Below are positions 30,676-41,398 of a DNA stretch of 64,000 bases, one piece after another. The first letter of the stretch is position 1; every line of letters begins with the position of its first letter. The stretch is from Uloborus plumipes (lineage: Eukaryota > Arthropoda > Arachnida > Araneae > Uloboridae), in contig JAXGGA010005154.1 in assembly GCA_038373865.1 (NCBI GenBank), positions 1-64,000 of the forward strand, in the 5' to 3' direction. Below the pieces are notes generated by a model. That model had not been told where the DNA came from and searched no databases. It saw only the letters and a program-made list of their open reading frames with translations. Both the position numbers and the translations under genes were made by a program.

Positions 30676-31473
30676 GGTATTCATTTGTAACAGAAACTTA
30701 GAGGACGAAACTTTACCCCCCCCCCCTTTTTTTTGTAAAAGATCGCTATGAATTATTATTTGGCATACAAGGTTCTGATAAAAAACAAACTTCCTTACAA
30801 AAATCGAATAACATTTTAGGTTACTGCTTAATAATACTCTATATTTAAGTTATTTTTCTTTTGTAGATTGCTCCGATTGTAAAAGCTTTGAATCACGAAG
30901 TTTGAAACACGGAAATATTTTCTTGTTTCTCAGCCTTGTTTTGTACATGCAAAACTAAAATTACTGTAACATTGTAATGGATGAAGTATTTTTTTTTACA
31001 GACCAACCACTTTATAGCACAAAACTGAAATTCATTCCAAGTTTTTCGGTAAGATTGAAAATCTGACCGACCAACTGGAACTATAGCTGTTTTAATTTTA
31101 ATGACTCAATAGCTTCTCTTTCTCGATTAACGAGTTGAAAAATCTAACCCAGGAAGAAAATTGAGCTATGTAAAGAGGATGACGCGAGGAGTAACGGATG
31201 AGGGATGCATTGCTCTGTGTTAGTAAAAGCTTTGGTGTGCGTGCAGAGAAATGGTGCTCATCTCAAAGACATTGTTTTCAGAAAACATAATTTGCTTCCG
31301 CGTGCAGTATTGTTTCCGTTAATTCTGCACTCCTGTCTATTCATAGTCAACAACTTTAAATATTCACCGTTGACAATAGTTTAAAATTCGCTTGATTGAT
31401 TACAACACGCCATCATATCATCACAAATTCTTTCAGTGCCCTCGGGGCACCCGATGCTTTCAATCTCAATCAC
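30676..31473. other. Unassigned sequence
   Basis: A C-run followed by a T-run at about 30716-30735. No coding frame or element end is supported. Confidence 0.35.
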
Positions 31474-31670
31474 CTGTCTTAGACAGCAAGTCCAATTTCG
31501 CGCCAACTCGCCCATCCAGTCCAGCAGGGAGTAGGAAATAATAGCTCTTTGATCCAGCCTCCTCTGGATCCATCATATTCGTAGCCAGGTCAGAGGGGGC
31601 CGTCCACGAAGATAGGGTTCCAGAGGTCAGTGCAGCATTTGGAATACTGTCTGGTCTGTATCCAGTTTCT
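31474..31670 (-). CDS. Candidate internal exon, unknown product
   Basis: A minus-strand open stretch with balanced composition, between an acceptor-like AATTCAG and a donor-like ACAG|GTGATT. It encodes ETGYRPDSIPNAALTSGTLS, then SWTAPSDLATNMMDPEEAGS and KSYYFLLPAGLDGRVGAKLD. It is Ser/Thr/Pro- and Gly-rich with no strong hydrophobic run. The plus strand is closed here. I do not recognise a family. It could be an exon of a minus-strand gene also using 35097-35411, but no evidence joins them. Confidence 0.3.
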
Positions 31671-31903
31671 GAATTGTTTGATTTACACGATTTCAACCGT
31701 TTAGTTACTTCGAAGTCTAGTTTTACTATTCAGTTGGGAAATATTTCCAGAATTTAGATTTTGATGCGTTCGAACAAATCAAGGGAAAAAAAAGCCAGAA
31801 GTCTCAATTAAGTACTGAAATTATTTCTATAGTTGAATAGCAGTACCAGCTCATTTCCCTCCAGAAGTGTTTTTTGGTGTAAAAAGAACTGAATGGTGAA
31901 AGG

Positions 31904-32071
31904 CCAGCCTGTCATTTCGAACTTTTCCGGGTGTGGGGGACAAAGGGATATGTACTCAATATAAATGGCACCAAAAAAACAGCAAAACCACGTCCACTAT
32001 CATGTTAATACTGATTTCTCAAAGTTGTGGGGAGTTGATCCTTCCCCCGACCCCCTAAAATGACGGGCTTG
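31904..32071 (+). mobile_element. hAT MITE, family H3, complete copy
   Basis: 168 bp flanked by perfect GTGAAAGG (31896-31903 and 32072-32079). Ends CCAGCCTGTCATTTCG and AAAATGACGGGCTTGG. The body has 'aaaccacgtccactatcatg' and 'ttgatccttcccccgacccc'. This copy fixes the true limits of the family seen in pieces at 12898, 18900, 22959, 24605, 41274 and 55882. Confidence 0.85.
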
Positions 32072-32079
32072 GTGAAAGG

Positions 32080-33589
32080 TCAAGACGTATGGAGTCTTTA
32101 AATACAAAATCAGTCAATAAAAGGTTAAAAACCAACGACCGGTAACATTTACCAGTTGTTCAAACTTCAAAACATTGCTATCTTAATGAAAGCATTAATG
32201 AAATGAAAAACTTAAACTGCTACTTTATATTTTAGCAAGAACATAAAATATATATTTGCTTCTGAGTACTTGTTAATATCCAGCTTTCACTACTAATTTT
32301 TTCGACAAAAAGAGGGACCCTGAGCTCTTGCAACATCCCTTTATTTTTATACATTATTTTTCGTAATTTTTCTCAGTTGCTCTCCCCTGAACTGAGTGTT
32401 CCTCAATCAGTAGTGAATGCATAGACTCAAATTCAAAGGGACTAGGCTAGGGCTAGAAAAAAATGTCCGCTTTTGAAAGAGGCACAACTGTAATAGTGTT
32501 AACTCCCCAGAACCCTTGGTTTTAACACACATAATTGCTAATCCTAGTGAAACATATGTTTATACATGTCAGGGCAGTAATGACCCAATTCCCCCTCCTC
32601 CTAAAAGGTAAATTCTGGCTGAAGTAGGGATACTTCTACGCTTCCGCTTCTGTTTATTTTTATTAATTTAGTTTGAGATTTAGATGTGTGTGGTACTTGG
32701 GACTGAATTACATTTCCGTCCTTGTTAAAAATTAATTACATGATTCATCAAGTTTCAAGAAGTCCACATATCGCTATTCCTTCGTCTTTTAAAACTAAAC
32801 CTCCTCGATAATTTAACCCGGATTTCGACTGCTTTGTTGTTTTTCGAAGTGAGATTGTCTGTTAATCGCCTGGTAAAGTGAAGGGGGAAAAGTCACCTGT
32901 TGGCCTTGAATTCAACAATGATTCACCGCGAGCAGTGACGTCATCCAGGTAGCTCGATAGCTTGGGAACTTGGTGAACCGAACAGGTGTTAGGGAAATCT
33001 GGTTGGCGAGAGCAGAAGAAAGCGTGGAGTCGCTACTTTTTAATCAAATGTCTGAAAAGTGATGAAAGAAAGTGGCATCATCCATCGTAATTTCGTATTG
33101 GAACTGCAATACCTGAAGACAGTGTTGAACTTTCCCTGGCGAGACAGAGTCTAATCATTGTCAACGTTCCTTCTGTCTATCATTAACTAAGCAAATCGCT
33201 AGCATAAAGTTTTTTCATTAAAATAATGTTTTAATTGAAGTTTATTGGCTAAATGTAAGAATTGGTTGACATTTAAGTGCCTAAACGGATAAACCGATTA
33301 TGAAAAAAAAAAAAAAAAAATATTTTGGTCCGAAAGTCAACTTGATCGATAGTGCTTTGTCTTAGTATGCTTTTAATTGCTGTAAATATGACTTAAAAAC
33401 CATGAAAACGAGCATCTTCCGCAATTTTGGTGGTGAGAACTTTCTTTCACATTTCAAGTATATTAGTACCAATTGGAAGAACAAAACTTTCTGCGTCTGA
33501 TAGAATTTCTTTAGAACATCTATGCATCTAGTAATTGCTATCTGTTGTTGCCAGTTTTTATTTATTGAGAAGTTAAATACGAATATCCG
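32080..33589. other. Unassigned sequence
   Basis: No supported frame or terminal repeat. An A-run lies at about 33303-33320. The patch 32920-33010 ('caccgcgagcagtgacgtcatcc', 'gaaccgaacaggtg') is somewhat CG-richer and could be a promoter-like segment, but nothing confirms it. Confidence 0.35.
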
Positions 33590-34357
33590 TTTTTACTTCC
33601 TTTTACGTAGTAAAGGAAGTATTGTGATCACGAAAAAAATTTCACTCAAATTTCGGTCTAAATTTTGATTTTGCTCACCCCTGAATGAATGTCGCGTAGT
33701 TTTTTCGACCTGTCAGCACGTGCATATGTACCTAACAACATACAAACAACCGAAAAATCAATTTCGACCACCCCCGAGTAAATTACGACGAGTTTTCTCG
33801 TGACGTCTGTATGTACGTATGTGCGGATGTATGTGCGTATGTGGCTCGCATAACTCAAAAACTATATGCCGTAGAAACTTCTAGCTTGGTATGTAGGCTC
33901 TGAGGGGGGTCTAGTTGTGCACCTCCCCTTGTGATTGCATTCGAATGTTCCCAAAGGGGTCTTTTACCCCTTTTTTGGGGTAAATCAATGTTAATTTCAA
34001 TACAGACTCAAGTGATATGAATTGGCGCCACCACTTGGCGACATGTCGCCAAGCTTTTGGTCGCCAAGTGTTTGACGCCAAGTTGGCGACAAATTTGGTG
34101 AAAAAATTATTTTTTGAATTTGGGTTCAATTTGGCGCTATTGGCGATATTTTGCGAAAAATTCACTAAATGATATTAAAATCAGCAATATTTAGAAAAAT
34201 AACCATTGTAAAATATTTTTTGCATTGTTTCGTGGTAGATTAGGGGAGTAAATATTTGAATTGTTACCTTACTCACTCCAAGCACTTTTTTTAACACTTA
34301 AGGCAACTACTAAGAAATTTACACGTAAAAGGAAGTAGTGTGGGGTCCATACCAGAT
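33590..34357 (+). mobile_element. HINE/Helentron-like element, second family
   Basis: Begins TTTTTACTTCCTTTTACGTA and at once folds on GTAAAGGAAGTA, a 5' terminal hairpin. Near the 3' end the start recurs inverted (ACACGTAAAAGGAAGTAG). It is followed by a hairpin GTGTGG-ggt-CCATAC (one G-T pair) and CAG at about 34355. The interior has a (TGTATGTGCG)n-type microsatellite at 33805-33845. The architecture is the same as the three HINE copies at 20-24 kb and 37 kb, but the sequence is unrelated. 'ggcgacatgtcgccaagc' near 34037 is an extra palindromic cluster. The 66-residue minus frame over the microsatellite is chance. Confidence 0.7.
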
Positions 34358-35096
34358 TTTTAGTAAATAAAATCAAGGTTTTAAAATGAATCTTCAATTT
34401 TCTTTCTTGATTCTGTTTTTGCAACTAACAATATTTAGTAGCTATGATTCTTTTCCATTTTCAATGTCTTTTCACGTTATAAAACATTGAAATTGTTTTT
34501 TTCCCCGCGAGGCTCTTTTTATTAGGTGCGGCATTTGGGATCGTTTTTTTTTCTTAGATTTAATATTGTTCTTGTTCCTATTTCATTTCGTTCGTTTTTG
34601 TGGTTGATTTTTCCACCTTTCTTAAGTAGGTTGATCGCAATATACCTTCGGTTGTACACGAAAAAATTCGGCAAGTTTACTTATACGCCTGATGACAAAA
34701 TTAAGCTCTGCTTGTAACAAAAAATGGGTATCGTGCCTGTCATTAGTGCAGCGGTAACTTTCTCTTTTTCTCTCTTATGATGAGTCGGTGGGAGTGTTAT
34801 TTAGTGCTAAGTTAGAATTTGTTCCTGAAGATGGGGGTTCAGTAATAATTGATCCTTAACTTATATAATATACTACCATGCTAAGATTGACAATATGGCT
34901 TGAAATCAAGGGCTCTTGGGCTAGTGGATTCAACTGGAGCTGGTGAGTGTTAACCTAACCCTCAAACATTACTTCGCTACTCCCTGGTGCCTGTGTTATA
35001 CACATTAAATTTGGATGATTATAATTTAAAATAAATAAAATAAAATTAAGTAAAAGATAAAGAAAAAAGAAAAAAAGTTCGACTGTGATTCGTTTA
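34358..35096. other. Unassigned sequence
   Basis: AT-rich, with one 63-residue Phe/Leu-rich plus-strand frame and no other feature. Confidence 0.35.
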
Positions 35097-35411
35097 TCAT
35101 TTAGGTATTAACTGTATTTGCTTTTCTGATTGTGTGTACAGATAATTCTGAGGTGTAAAATTCTCATTTTCTCGCTTCGGGAAAAGTGAGCCATTTAAAA
35201 AGACAAAAACTCTTAATTGTTCCTCAGATACAAAGATAAAATCTCGACCCAGATGCATTTCATTTAACGGTCTTTGGAGAAAAGGATCCAGGATCTTCCA
35301 TTGTCTCTCATCCAGCCCTACCCCGATATCGCTCTCGTTTGCTGTGAGGGCGTGAAAGGTGTGGAGGCCACTTGTTGGAGAAATAAATACCTCGCCCGCA
35401 ATGTCCGCCAT
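35097..35411 (-). CDS. 104-residue open frame, unknown, possible small gene or first exon
   Basis: ATG at 35411 (context 'gttaaATGGCGG') opens MADIAGEVFISPTSGLHTFH, then ALTANESDIGVGLDERQWKI, LDPFLQRPLNEMHLGRDFIF, and a less convincing Lys/Gln-rich end. The first 70 residues look protein-like: mixed, acidic, no low complexity. A CG-richer segment lies upstream on the same strand (35412-35620). No known motif, membrane segment or signal peptide is seen. The end is AT-rich, so a splice donor before residue 80 is possible. Weak but worth testing by homology. Confidence 0.33.
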   Translation of the reverse strand: MADIAGEVFISPTSGLHTFHALTANESDIGVGLDERQWKILDPFLQRPLNEMHLGRDFIFVSEEQLRVFVFLNGSLFPKRENENFTPQNYLYTQSEKQIQLIPK

Positions 35412-36646
35412 TTAACGTTTTTTTTTTCTTTTCTTTTTTACTTTCCACCTATAATGACGTCCTTCCGTTCCTCTCGTTTGTGAAATATCGTTTGTGAATG
35501 GGGACGGAACCGGGCCTTTTTGTGGACAGAGGCGGGGGGGGGGGGGATTTCGAATGTTCAGTGGCGCGTTCTTGCGTCATCTTTGTAGGTCTGGGTCGCT
35601 GTGGCCTTGGCGTGGTCTTCGACGTTCTCTCTCCCAATTATTTTTTTGAAATTCCCTTTCTGTTGAGTGCCATGATCGGCATGTGAACGACAAAAAAAAA
35701 AAAAAAAGGTAACAAATGAGAAGATTTAATTGGTTGCAGAAATTTTAGATGGAAATAATTCTGTACCTCAGAACCAGAACGACTAAGTCCAAAAATGTCG
35801 ATTTTCACTTTTTTTGCTACATCTCCATATATTATTTCTCTAAGCCGAATCCTATACCCGGTCGAAACTCGCTTATTTCTTTATCGAATTGCAAGAAAAT
35901 TTATGATTTTGAAGCTTATCCCGCGGGCTATTGACGAAAATTAGACCCACCCTCTAAAAAGTGTCGGTTCGTTTTTTATTCGAACTTCAATTTTTGGGCA
36001 CAAAATTGACTCTATCTAGCGAAATAATTGTCGTATCGTCTCCATTTTGATTTCATTCGAAAGATTTAAAAAAATGCGTTCTTTAGAACGTTTCTCCGCT
36101 AGCGCCGCGTAACGAGAATCTCGAAAATCCACGTTTAAGCGACTTATAAGCGATTGAAGTTTGAAAAAGTTAAATTTTTTGCTCGACTGTCAAAATCGTT
36201 ACATTGTTGTTCAAATCAATTTTAAATGCGACATTTCAAGCCAAGGCTTAGCTCGGTAAACCTTAATTGTAACTTTTATGGTTTCAAAATACTATGGTAG
36301 TTTTGCGATAACGTTATTATTTAGTTTAGTAGTAGCCTTGGGTATTTGATTTTAATATAGGGTATCACTTTTGTAGTAGTTGTAAAAGTGAACGTGTCTT
36401 TGATCTCTTTGAAAAGTTGTCAGAACGACGGCAGTAGATGGCGATGTTGTGCAAATGAAGCCAATAAAAATTGTCGTATTAAATTTTAAGTTTAGAGGTT
36501 TTTTTTTTTTTCTTTTTTTGCGGAATTCCGCACGGGTCACCTAGTTGTATGTTAAATCTACAGGTTACTGATCGCGGACGAAATCTAGTACCTGTTTTAA
36601 AGTATAACGTCTGACGAGAATATGGAATATTCTTTTTATCATTTTA
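35412..36646. other. Unassigned sequence
   Basis: G-run at about 35533-35545, A-run at about 35692-35707 and T-run at about 36500-36510. The section 35940-36240 ('tagcgccgcgtaacgagaatc') has no element ends I can define. Confidence 0.35.
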
Positions 36647-37168
36647 CTAGCAGTACCCGCACGGCGATGCCCGTGCATTTAAATGGGAAGGAAGTCTACT
36701 GAATAAATTAAAATTCACTCCAACCCTCTGAAGTAAAATTATTATAGTTGAAGCTGTATAGTAAATTGACCACTTAAGCGACATCGTATTTGTATGCTTG
36801 AATAAAAAATAAATGAAATATTTTTGCATTAATAAGAAATACTTCATATGATACTATATTAATGCATTTTACTACTCATACTGTCTGAAAACACTTTTTC
36901 AGATATATTATTAGAAAAAGGTCAACGCAAAAACAAAAATGTCCATCTTATCATAGTTATTGGCTATTGAACAATACAGTTATTGGCCATGTAAACATTC
37001 AATGTTATACTGGATTATTCATATACATATGAAAATTTTATTCCTTTACATGAATATATATACCATTGTATGAAGGTATTATATCGTTAATAGAATCTAT
37101 TTTCCATTCAATTAAATATATTATAACATTATAGCATCCAATATCTTTCTCCATCTTTCCCTTTTCTA

Positions 37169-38395
37169 TTTTTACTTTCTTCTATATCTAATATATAGAA
37201 GAAAGTATTGGTTTCGTGAAAATTTTCGAATGTCGAATTTTGACGGATTTGCACGTTTTGAGGTGCGCTGAGTCCATTTCGACCATTTTTAGAAAATGTC
37301 TGTCTGTCTGTCTGTCTGTGTGTGTGTGAGTCTGTATGTGTGTGACCAGTTTTTGTGGCCGCGCTAGAGCAAAAACTACTGAATGAAATCGAACAAAAAT
37401 TTTTTCACATATGTACCACCATGTGAACTGGTGCACCTGACTTTTTTTAGCGAATTCCTCCAAGGGGGGTGGAGCAATCGCACGTGTTCTGCGCGGGGGT
37501 GATTGCTATATCTCAGGAAGTAACTGGCGGAATCAAACGAAAATTGGTCCATAGATAGACCCTACTGAGTACAGGTGCTGATTCAATTTGTTTGTCAATA
37601 TCTCCAAGGGGGGTGGAGCAATCGCACGTGTTCTGCGCAGGGGTGATTGCTATATCTCAGGAAGTAACCGGCGGAATCAAACGAAAATTGGTCCATAGGT
37701 AGACCCTACTGAGTACAGGTGCTGATTCAATTTGTTTGTCAATATCTTGAAGGGGGGTGGAGCAATCGCACGTGTTCTGCGCGGGGGTGACTGCTATATC
37801 TCAGGAAGTAACCGGCGGAATCAAACGAAAATTAGTCCATAGGTAGACCCTATTGAGTACAGGTGCTGATTCAATTTGTGTGTCAATATCTCAAAGGGGG
37901 GTGGAGCAATCAAAAGTGCTTATTTTGTCACTGCACCTACTGTATCTCGGGAAATATTGCTGCGATTTGAATGAAATTTGGAATAACACTAACCCAATAT
38001 GGAAGCAAGCATCGATTAAATTTTGGCGCCAATCGCCCCAGGGGGAGGGTGGGGTGATTTTTGCGCTTAGTCAACAATGCGAAAAATTACTTCATTAAAA
38101 AATCGCTTTCACGCTATTTAATTATCAAAACAGCTGAAAACTTTCAATGATTTGAAATTTTTAACTGTTGCCAATTTCTTTTTACTAACAAACAAAATGT
38201 TTGCAATTTATCTAAACAAGGCTTTTGCAATGATTTCCAATTTCGCTCATTGATTCTGCATTTGCAGGGTTATTACGATAATTGGGAAATTGGCGCTGTC
38301 TCCAACTACTCGGGCGAGTACGTATTTTATTTTGTAACCGGAATTCATAAGATAGATATAGAAGAAAGTTTCGTGACGGCCACGACAGCTAGTTT
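37169..38395 (+). mobile_element. HINE/Helentron-like element, copy 3, nested in the Helitron
   Basis: TTTTTACTTTCTTCTATATC start with terminal hairpin, and a short (TCTG)n/(GT)n microsatellite at about 37300-37330. Four ~145-bp units follow ('ggtggagcaatc' near 37469, 37612, 37755 and 37901). The end is GATATAGAAGAAAGTT, hairpin TCGTG-acggc-CACGA and CAGCTAGTTT. Very close to copy 2, so both moved recently relative to their hosts. The 91-residue minus-strand frame and the 81-residue plus-strand frame inside it are not genes. Confidence 0.87.
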
Positions 38396-38399
38396 GACT

Positions 38400-38990
38400 T
38401 CTCTTTATTTGTTTTAGTCTTCTTTAAAGCATTTTCTTTCTGTACGGCTGCTTGTCCATTCCGTTTTCTTTTCTTTTCTTTATTTTTCACTTTTTTTGCT
38501 GCTTTTCTTGTTCATTGTTTTCAATAGCTGCTATGTAACTCTCAGAAATTATAAAGAATGGTTTAATTGTCTATCCTATTAAGAAAATTTCTCCTACTTT
38601 TTGGCGCATTTTGTTGGTAATCATCGATAAATTTGCTACAATGAGTAGTTTTGTTTGAAGTAGAGATGAAAATGCGCTTTGGGTCCCTACTTGACGCATT
38701 TTCAAAAAATCGCCAACTGGTGCGTTTTTCCTTGTTGTCTCGCGTAGTTGAAAGCTCCGAGAGACATTACGCAGAAATGGTGTTTCCATGGCGACAAAAC
38801 CGAAATCCGTGTTTGGCGAGAAAAGGGACCCGAAGCACAGATCAACCGAAGTAGATGGCGTACACAAATTTATAGGACTTTTCAGAGTAGTTATCATAAC
38901 TATTGCTGCTGTCACATTATCTTCATTAGTCAGATTTGCATTTGTTGTTATAATTGCAGTCAGTATTTCAGTATTGGTAGAGTAGTTTTT
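38400..38990. other. Possible cargo segment in Helitron copy 2
   Basis: This segment contains the longest open frame of the window (156 codons, minus, 38571-39041) and overlapping plus frames. I could not match it to the interior of Helitron copy 1, and copy 2 is about 445 bp longer. Non-autonomous Helitrons often carry captured host fragments. I see no recognisable domain in any frame: the minus frame is Thr/Asn/Leu-rich, and the plus frame at 38788-38985 ends in a hydrophobic stretch. Confidence 0.35.
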
Positions 38991-40036
38991 AAAAAAATCA
39001 TTCTGGAAAAAAAAAAGCACCAAACTTTGTATAACGGTCATGTGTTATTTGAAACTTCCTTCTGATATTTTGGTGCTTTTATCGGATGAATCCTAGTTTA
39101 AGGTTCGGCGATAAATTCTTGTTCACTTCGCCTCCAAAAATCTTTTGGAAGTCTTTTAGAGACATGAGCTTATTTAATACATTAAATTCTTCATCTGATT
39201 TTTTTGTTGCTAAACATTTAGAGTTATCAATAGCGTTCTCATCATAGGGGGCCAATTACTATAATTTTCTGAAAATATTGTGAGAATTATTGGCCACAGC
39301 AAAACTTTAATTTTTAAGAATATATCCTTATATTACACCTCAAATTCACTAATTAGGCATCGCAGCTATAAATCTCATAGTATTTTAAAAGCTGTAAATG
39401 CATTGAGTTTTTTTTAAATATCGCATAGAAAATTCTAGTCGTACCGTTTTATCCACAACCTTTTAAACTGCACTAAAAGTCCTTTTAAAGTTTAAAACAA
39501 TTCGCCAAATAAAACAAAAAGACAGGAAGAGCAGCTTGTATGGAAAATGGATCTAGTATTTCATTTTTGTGTAGAGTTATGCCTTGAAAATTGACTAAAT
39601 TTGATTAATTAATATCTCCTGTCCTAATTAACGGACAGAAACGTGCTAAAAATGTTCTTTTTCAGAGAAAAACCCACTTTCCAGCGATATATAATGTTTT
39701 GGGGTGGGGGAAGGTTTTCCCCCCTCAATTATGGCGGATACACCAAAAATGAGACTAATTAATTTAAAAATAACTAATTCGAAATTTAAAATTTGGCTTT
39801 CGAGGTGCATTTTACTGGGATACGTTCGAATTTTTGAGCCAAGTTTCAGGTCTGTGGGTGCTGTGGGGGCTTCTGGCCAGCGGTTACAAACGTACAAACA
39901 AACGAACACCGTCATCTTTATATATATAGATTACGAAAACTGAGAAAACTGATTCACTTAATAAGACATTTTGTGAACAGCTGTTCGAAACATTTTTTGC
40001 GAACAGTAGGAGAAAAGTTGAGATGTGCGTAACATA

Positions 40037-40450
40037 AAAAATAAAATTTAATAAAAAAAAGTAAAACCGACTTCAAAAACGCAGCTGAAAATTGCTCTAA
40101 AAAGTAAAAAATAACCATCGATACTACTTTTAAACATGAGTTTTGAAGTCGGTGCCGAAACAGTTAATAAAATCATTCTTACCCATTGATTGTACCATTT
40201 GATTGATTTTTCCTCTCAAACAACACTTGAAATTGATTATGAAACATTTATGGTTGTTTTTATTATTAAACATGTAACCGAAGAATGGGCACAAATGATT
40301 TTATTAACTGTTTCGGCACCGACTTCAAAACTCATGTTTAAAAGTAGTATCGATGGTGTTCAAAGAATAAATTTATTTTTTACTTTTTAGAGCAATTTTC
40401 AGCTGCGTTTTTGAAGTCGGTTTTACTTTTTCTTATAAAATTTTATTTTG
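40037..40450. mobile_element. Foldback element with ~150-bp arms
   Basis: Left arm (about 40037-40190) has 'gtaaaaccgacttcaaaaacg', 'cagctgaaaattgctctaaaaag', 'ccatcgatactacttttaaac' and 'gttttgaagtcggtgccgaaac'. Each recurs inverted in the right arm (about 40283-40450). The loop is about 90 bp. No target duplication is certain. The A/T-rich outer 25 bp may be simple sequence. Transcription would give a long hairpin RNA. Confidence 0.8.
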
Positions 40451-40513
40451 ATTTCATTCTTTTCAGTGTAACTGTATACCCGGAAGAGTGTCATGCAGGG
40501 TTGCCAGATTTAA

Positions 40514-41013
40514 CCCTTCACTGCACGGTGTGCCAGATCTGGCACAAACCAAATAAACCCTCATATATTCCTATGATTTTTAAATGCAGTTAAACTGAGC
40601 TTTGTGCCCCTTCTGGAACATTGCTATAACAGTTTAGTGTGATTTTTTTGCACTAGTTAGTTGCACTAGTATAGGTATTACAGTTCTTGCTTTTGAAAGA
40701 AAGAGTGTCTGCATTTCCGTTAGAAGTGTGCTTAGTCATTATTTCCTTTGTTCTAAAAATGTATAAATACACTTAGTGGAAAGTTTGTTTATACCACTTA
40801 TGGCACAAAACCCATTGTAGATTATTACACTTATCGGTATACAAAGCATATGCTATGGGCTTTGTGCCATATATAAAACAAACAATTAAAACATCATTTT
40901 TGGTGCACATTTTTAAGATTAATTTTTTTCTTCATTTTTCCTGAACTCAGGGCTATTTAAAAGGTAAGAAATGATTTTTTTCATGAAAATATAAAAAATC
41001 GTGCAGTGAAAGG
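40514..41013. mobile_element. TTAA/CCC element, family T4 (piggyBac-like MITE)
   Basis: 500 bp between TTAA (40510-40513) and TTAA (41014-41017), with ends CCCTTCACTGCACG and CGTGCAGTGAAAGG. A palindrome GTGCCAGATCTGGCAC lies a few bases inside the left end. The body has repeated 'ttgtgccata'/'gcacaaa' phrases. Non-coding. Confidence 0.85.
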
Positions 41014-41273
41014 TTAAAAACTCAAAATACGGGACAGCCTTCTTAGAGACTGGGGGTGGGGTCTAAAAGTCGAATTTTTACGATCTTATCTTTAATACCA
41101 AACGTTTTTCATAAAAATACATGAAAAAAGAATATCATGAGCATATGAAAAAAAAAACTACATTTTTTACCATTGCATAGTTATTTTTCTCCATGAAAAT
41201 TAGTGAGAAAAGTTTTTGCACTAAATATTCTGAAAATTCGTATTACTCTGCTATTAGCCCCTTTTTTTCTGGG

Positions 41274-41398
41274 CAGGCCCATCAATTCGAATTTTACCAA
41301 AAAACAGCATAAACCACTCCATGTTAATCATTAATTTCCCAAAACCAGGGGATGGAGCAACTGATTCCAAACCCACTAATCCCTAAATGACAGATCTG
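41274..41398 (+). mobile_element. hAT MITE, family H3, diverged copy
   Basis: CAGGCCCATCAATTCGAATT at the left and 'ccctaaatgacagatctg' at the right follow the H3 layout, with 'aaaacagcataaaccactccatg' in the middle. The terminal duplication is not readable. Confidence 0.5.

Larger units (their letters stand above)
36647..39930 (-). mobile_element. Non-autonomous Helitron, family A, copy 2, hosting a HINE
   Basis: On the minus strand, host A (39931), then TCTATATATATAAAGATGAC (39930 downward). It ends at 36647 in the hairpin GCACGG-gcatcg-CCGTGC, spacer and CTAG, followed by host T. The flanking 36.7-37.1 kb and 39.4-39.9 kb parts match copy 1 ('ggtgctgtgggggcttctggccagcggtt', 'gatattaattaatcaaattt'). 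Removing the HINE (37169-38395) leaves about 2.06 kb, longer than copy 1 (1.62 kb), so this copy has extra internal sequence. Confidence 0.88.

Noticed and set aside
38571..39041. 156-residue minus-strand frame as a transposon protein
   Set aside because: It lies in a Helitron but shows neither Rep (HUH) nor helicase motifs; kept only as possible cargo.
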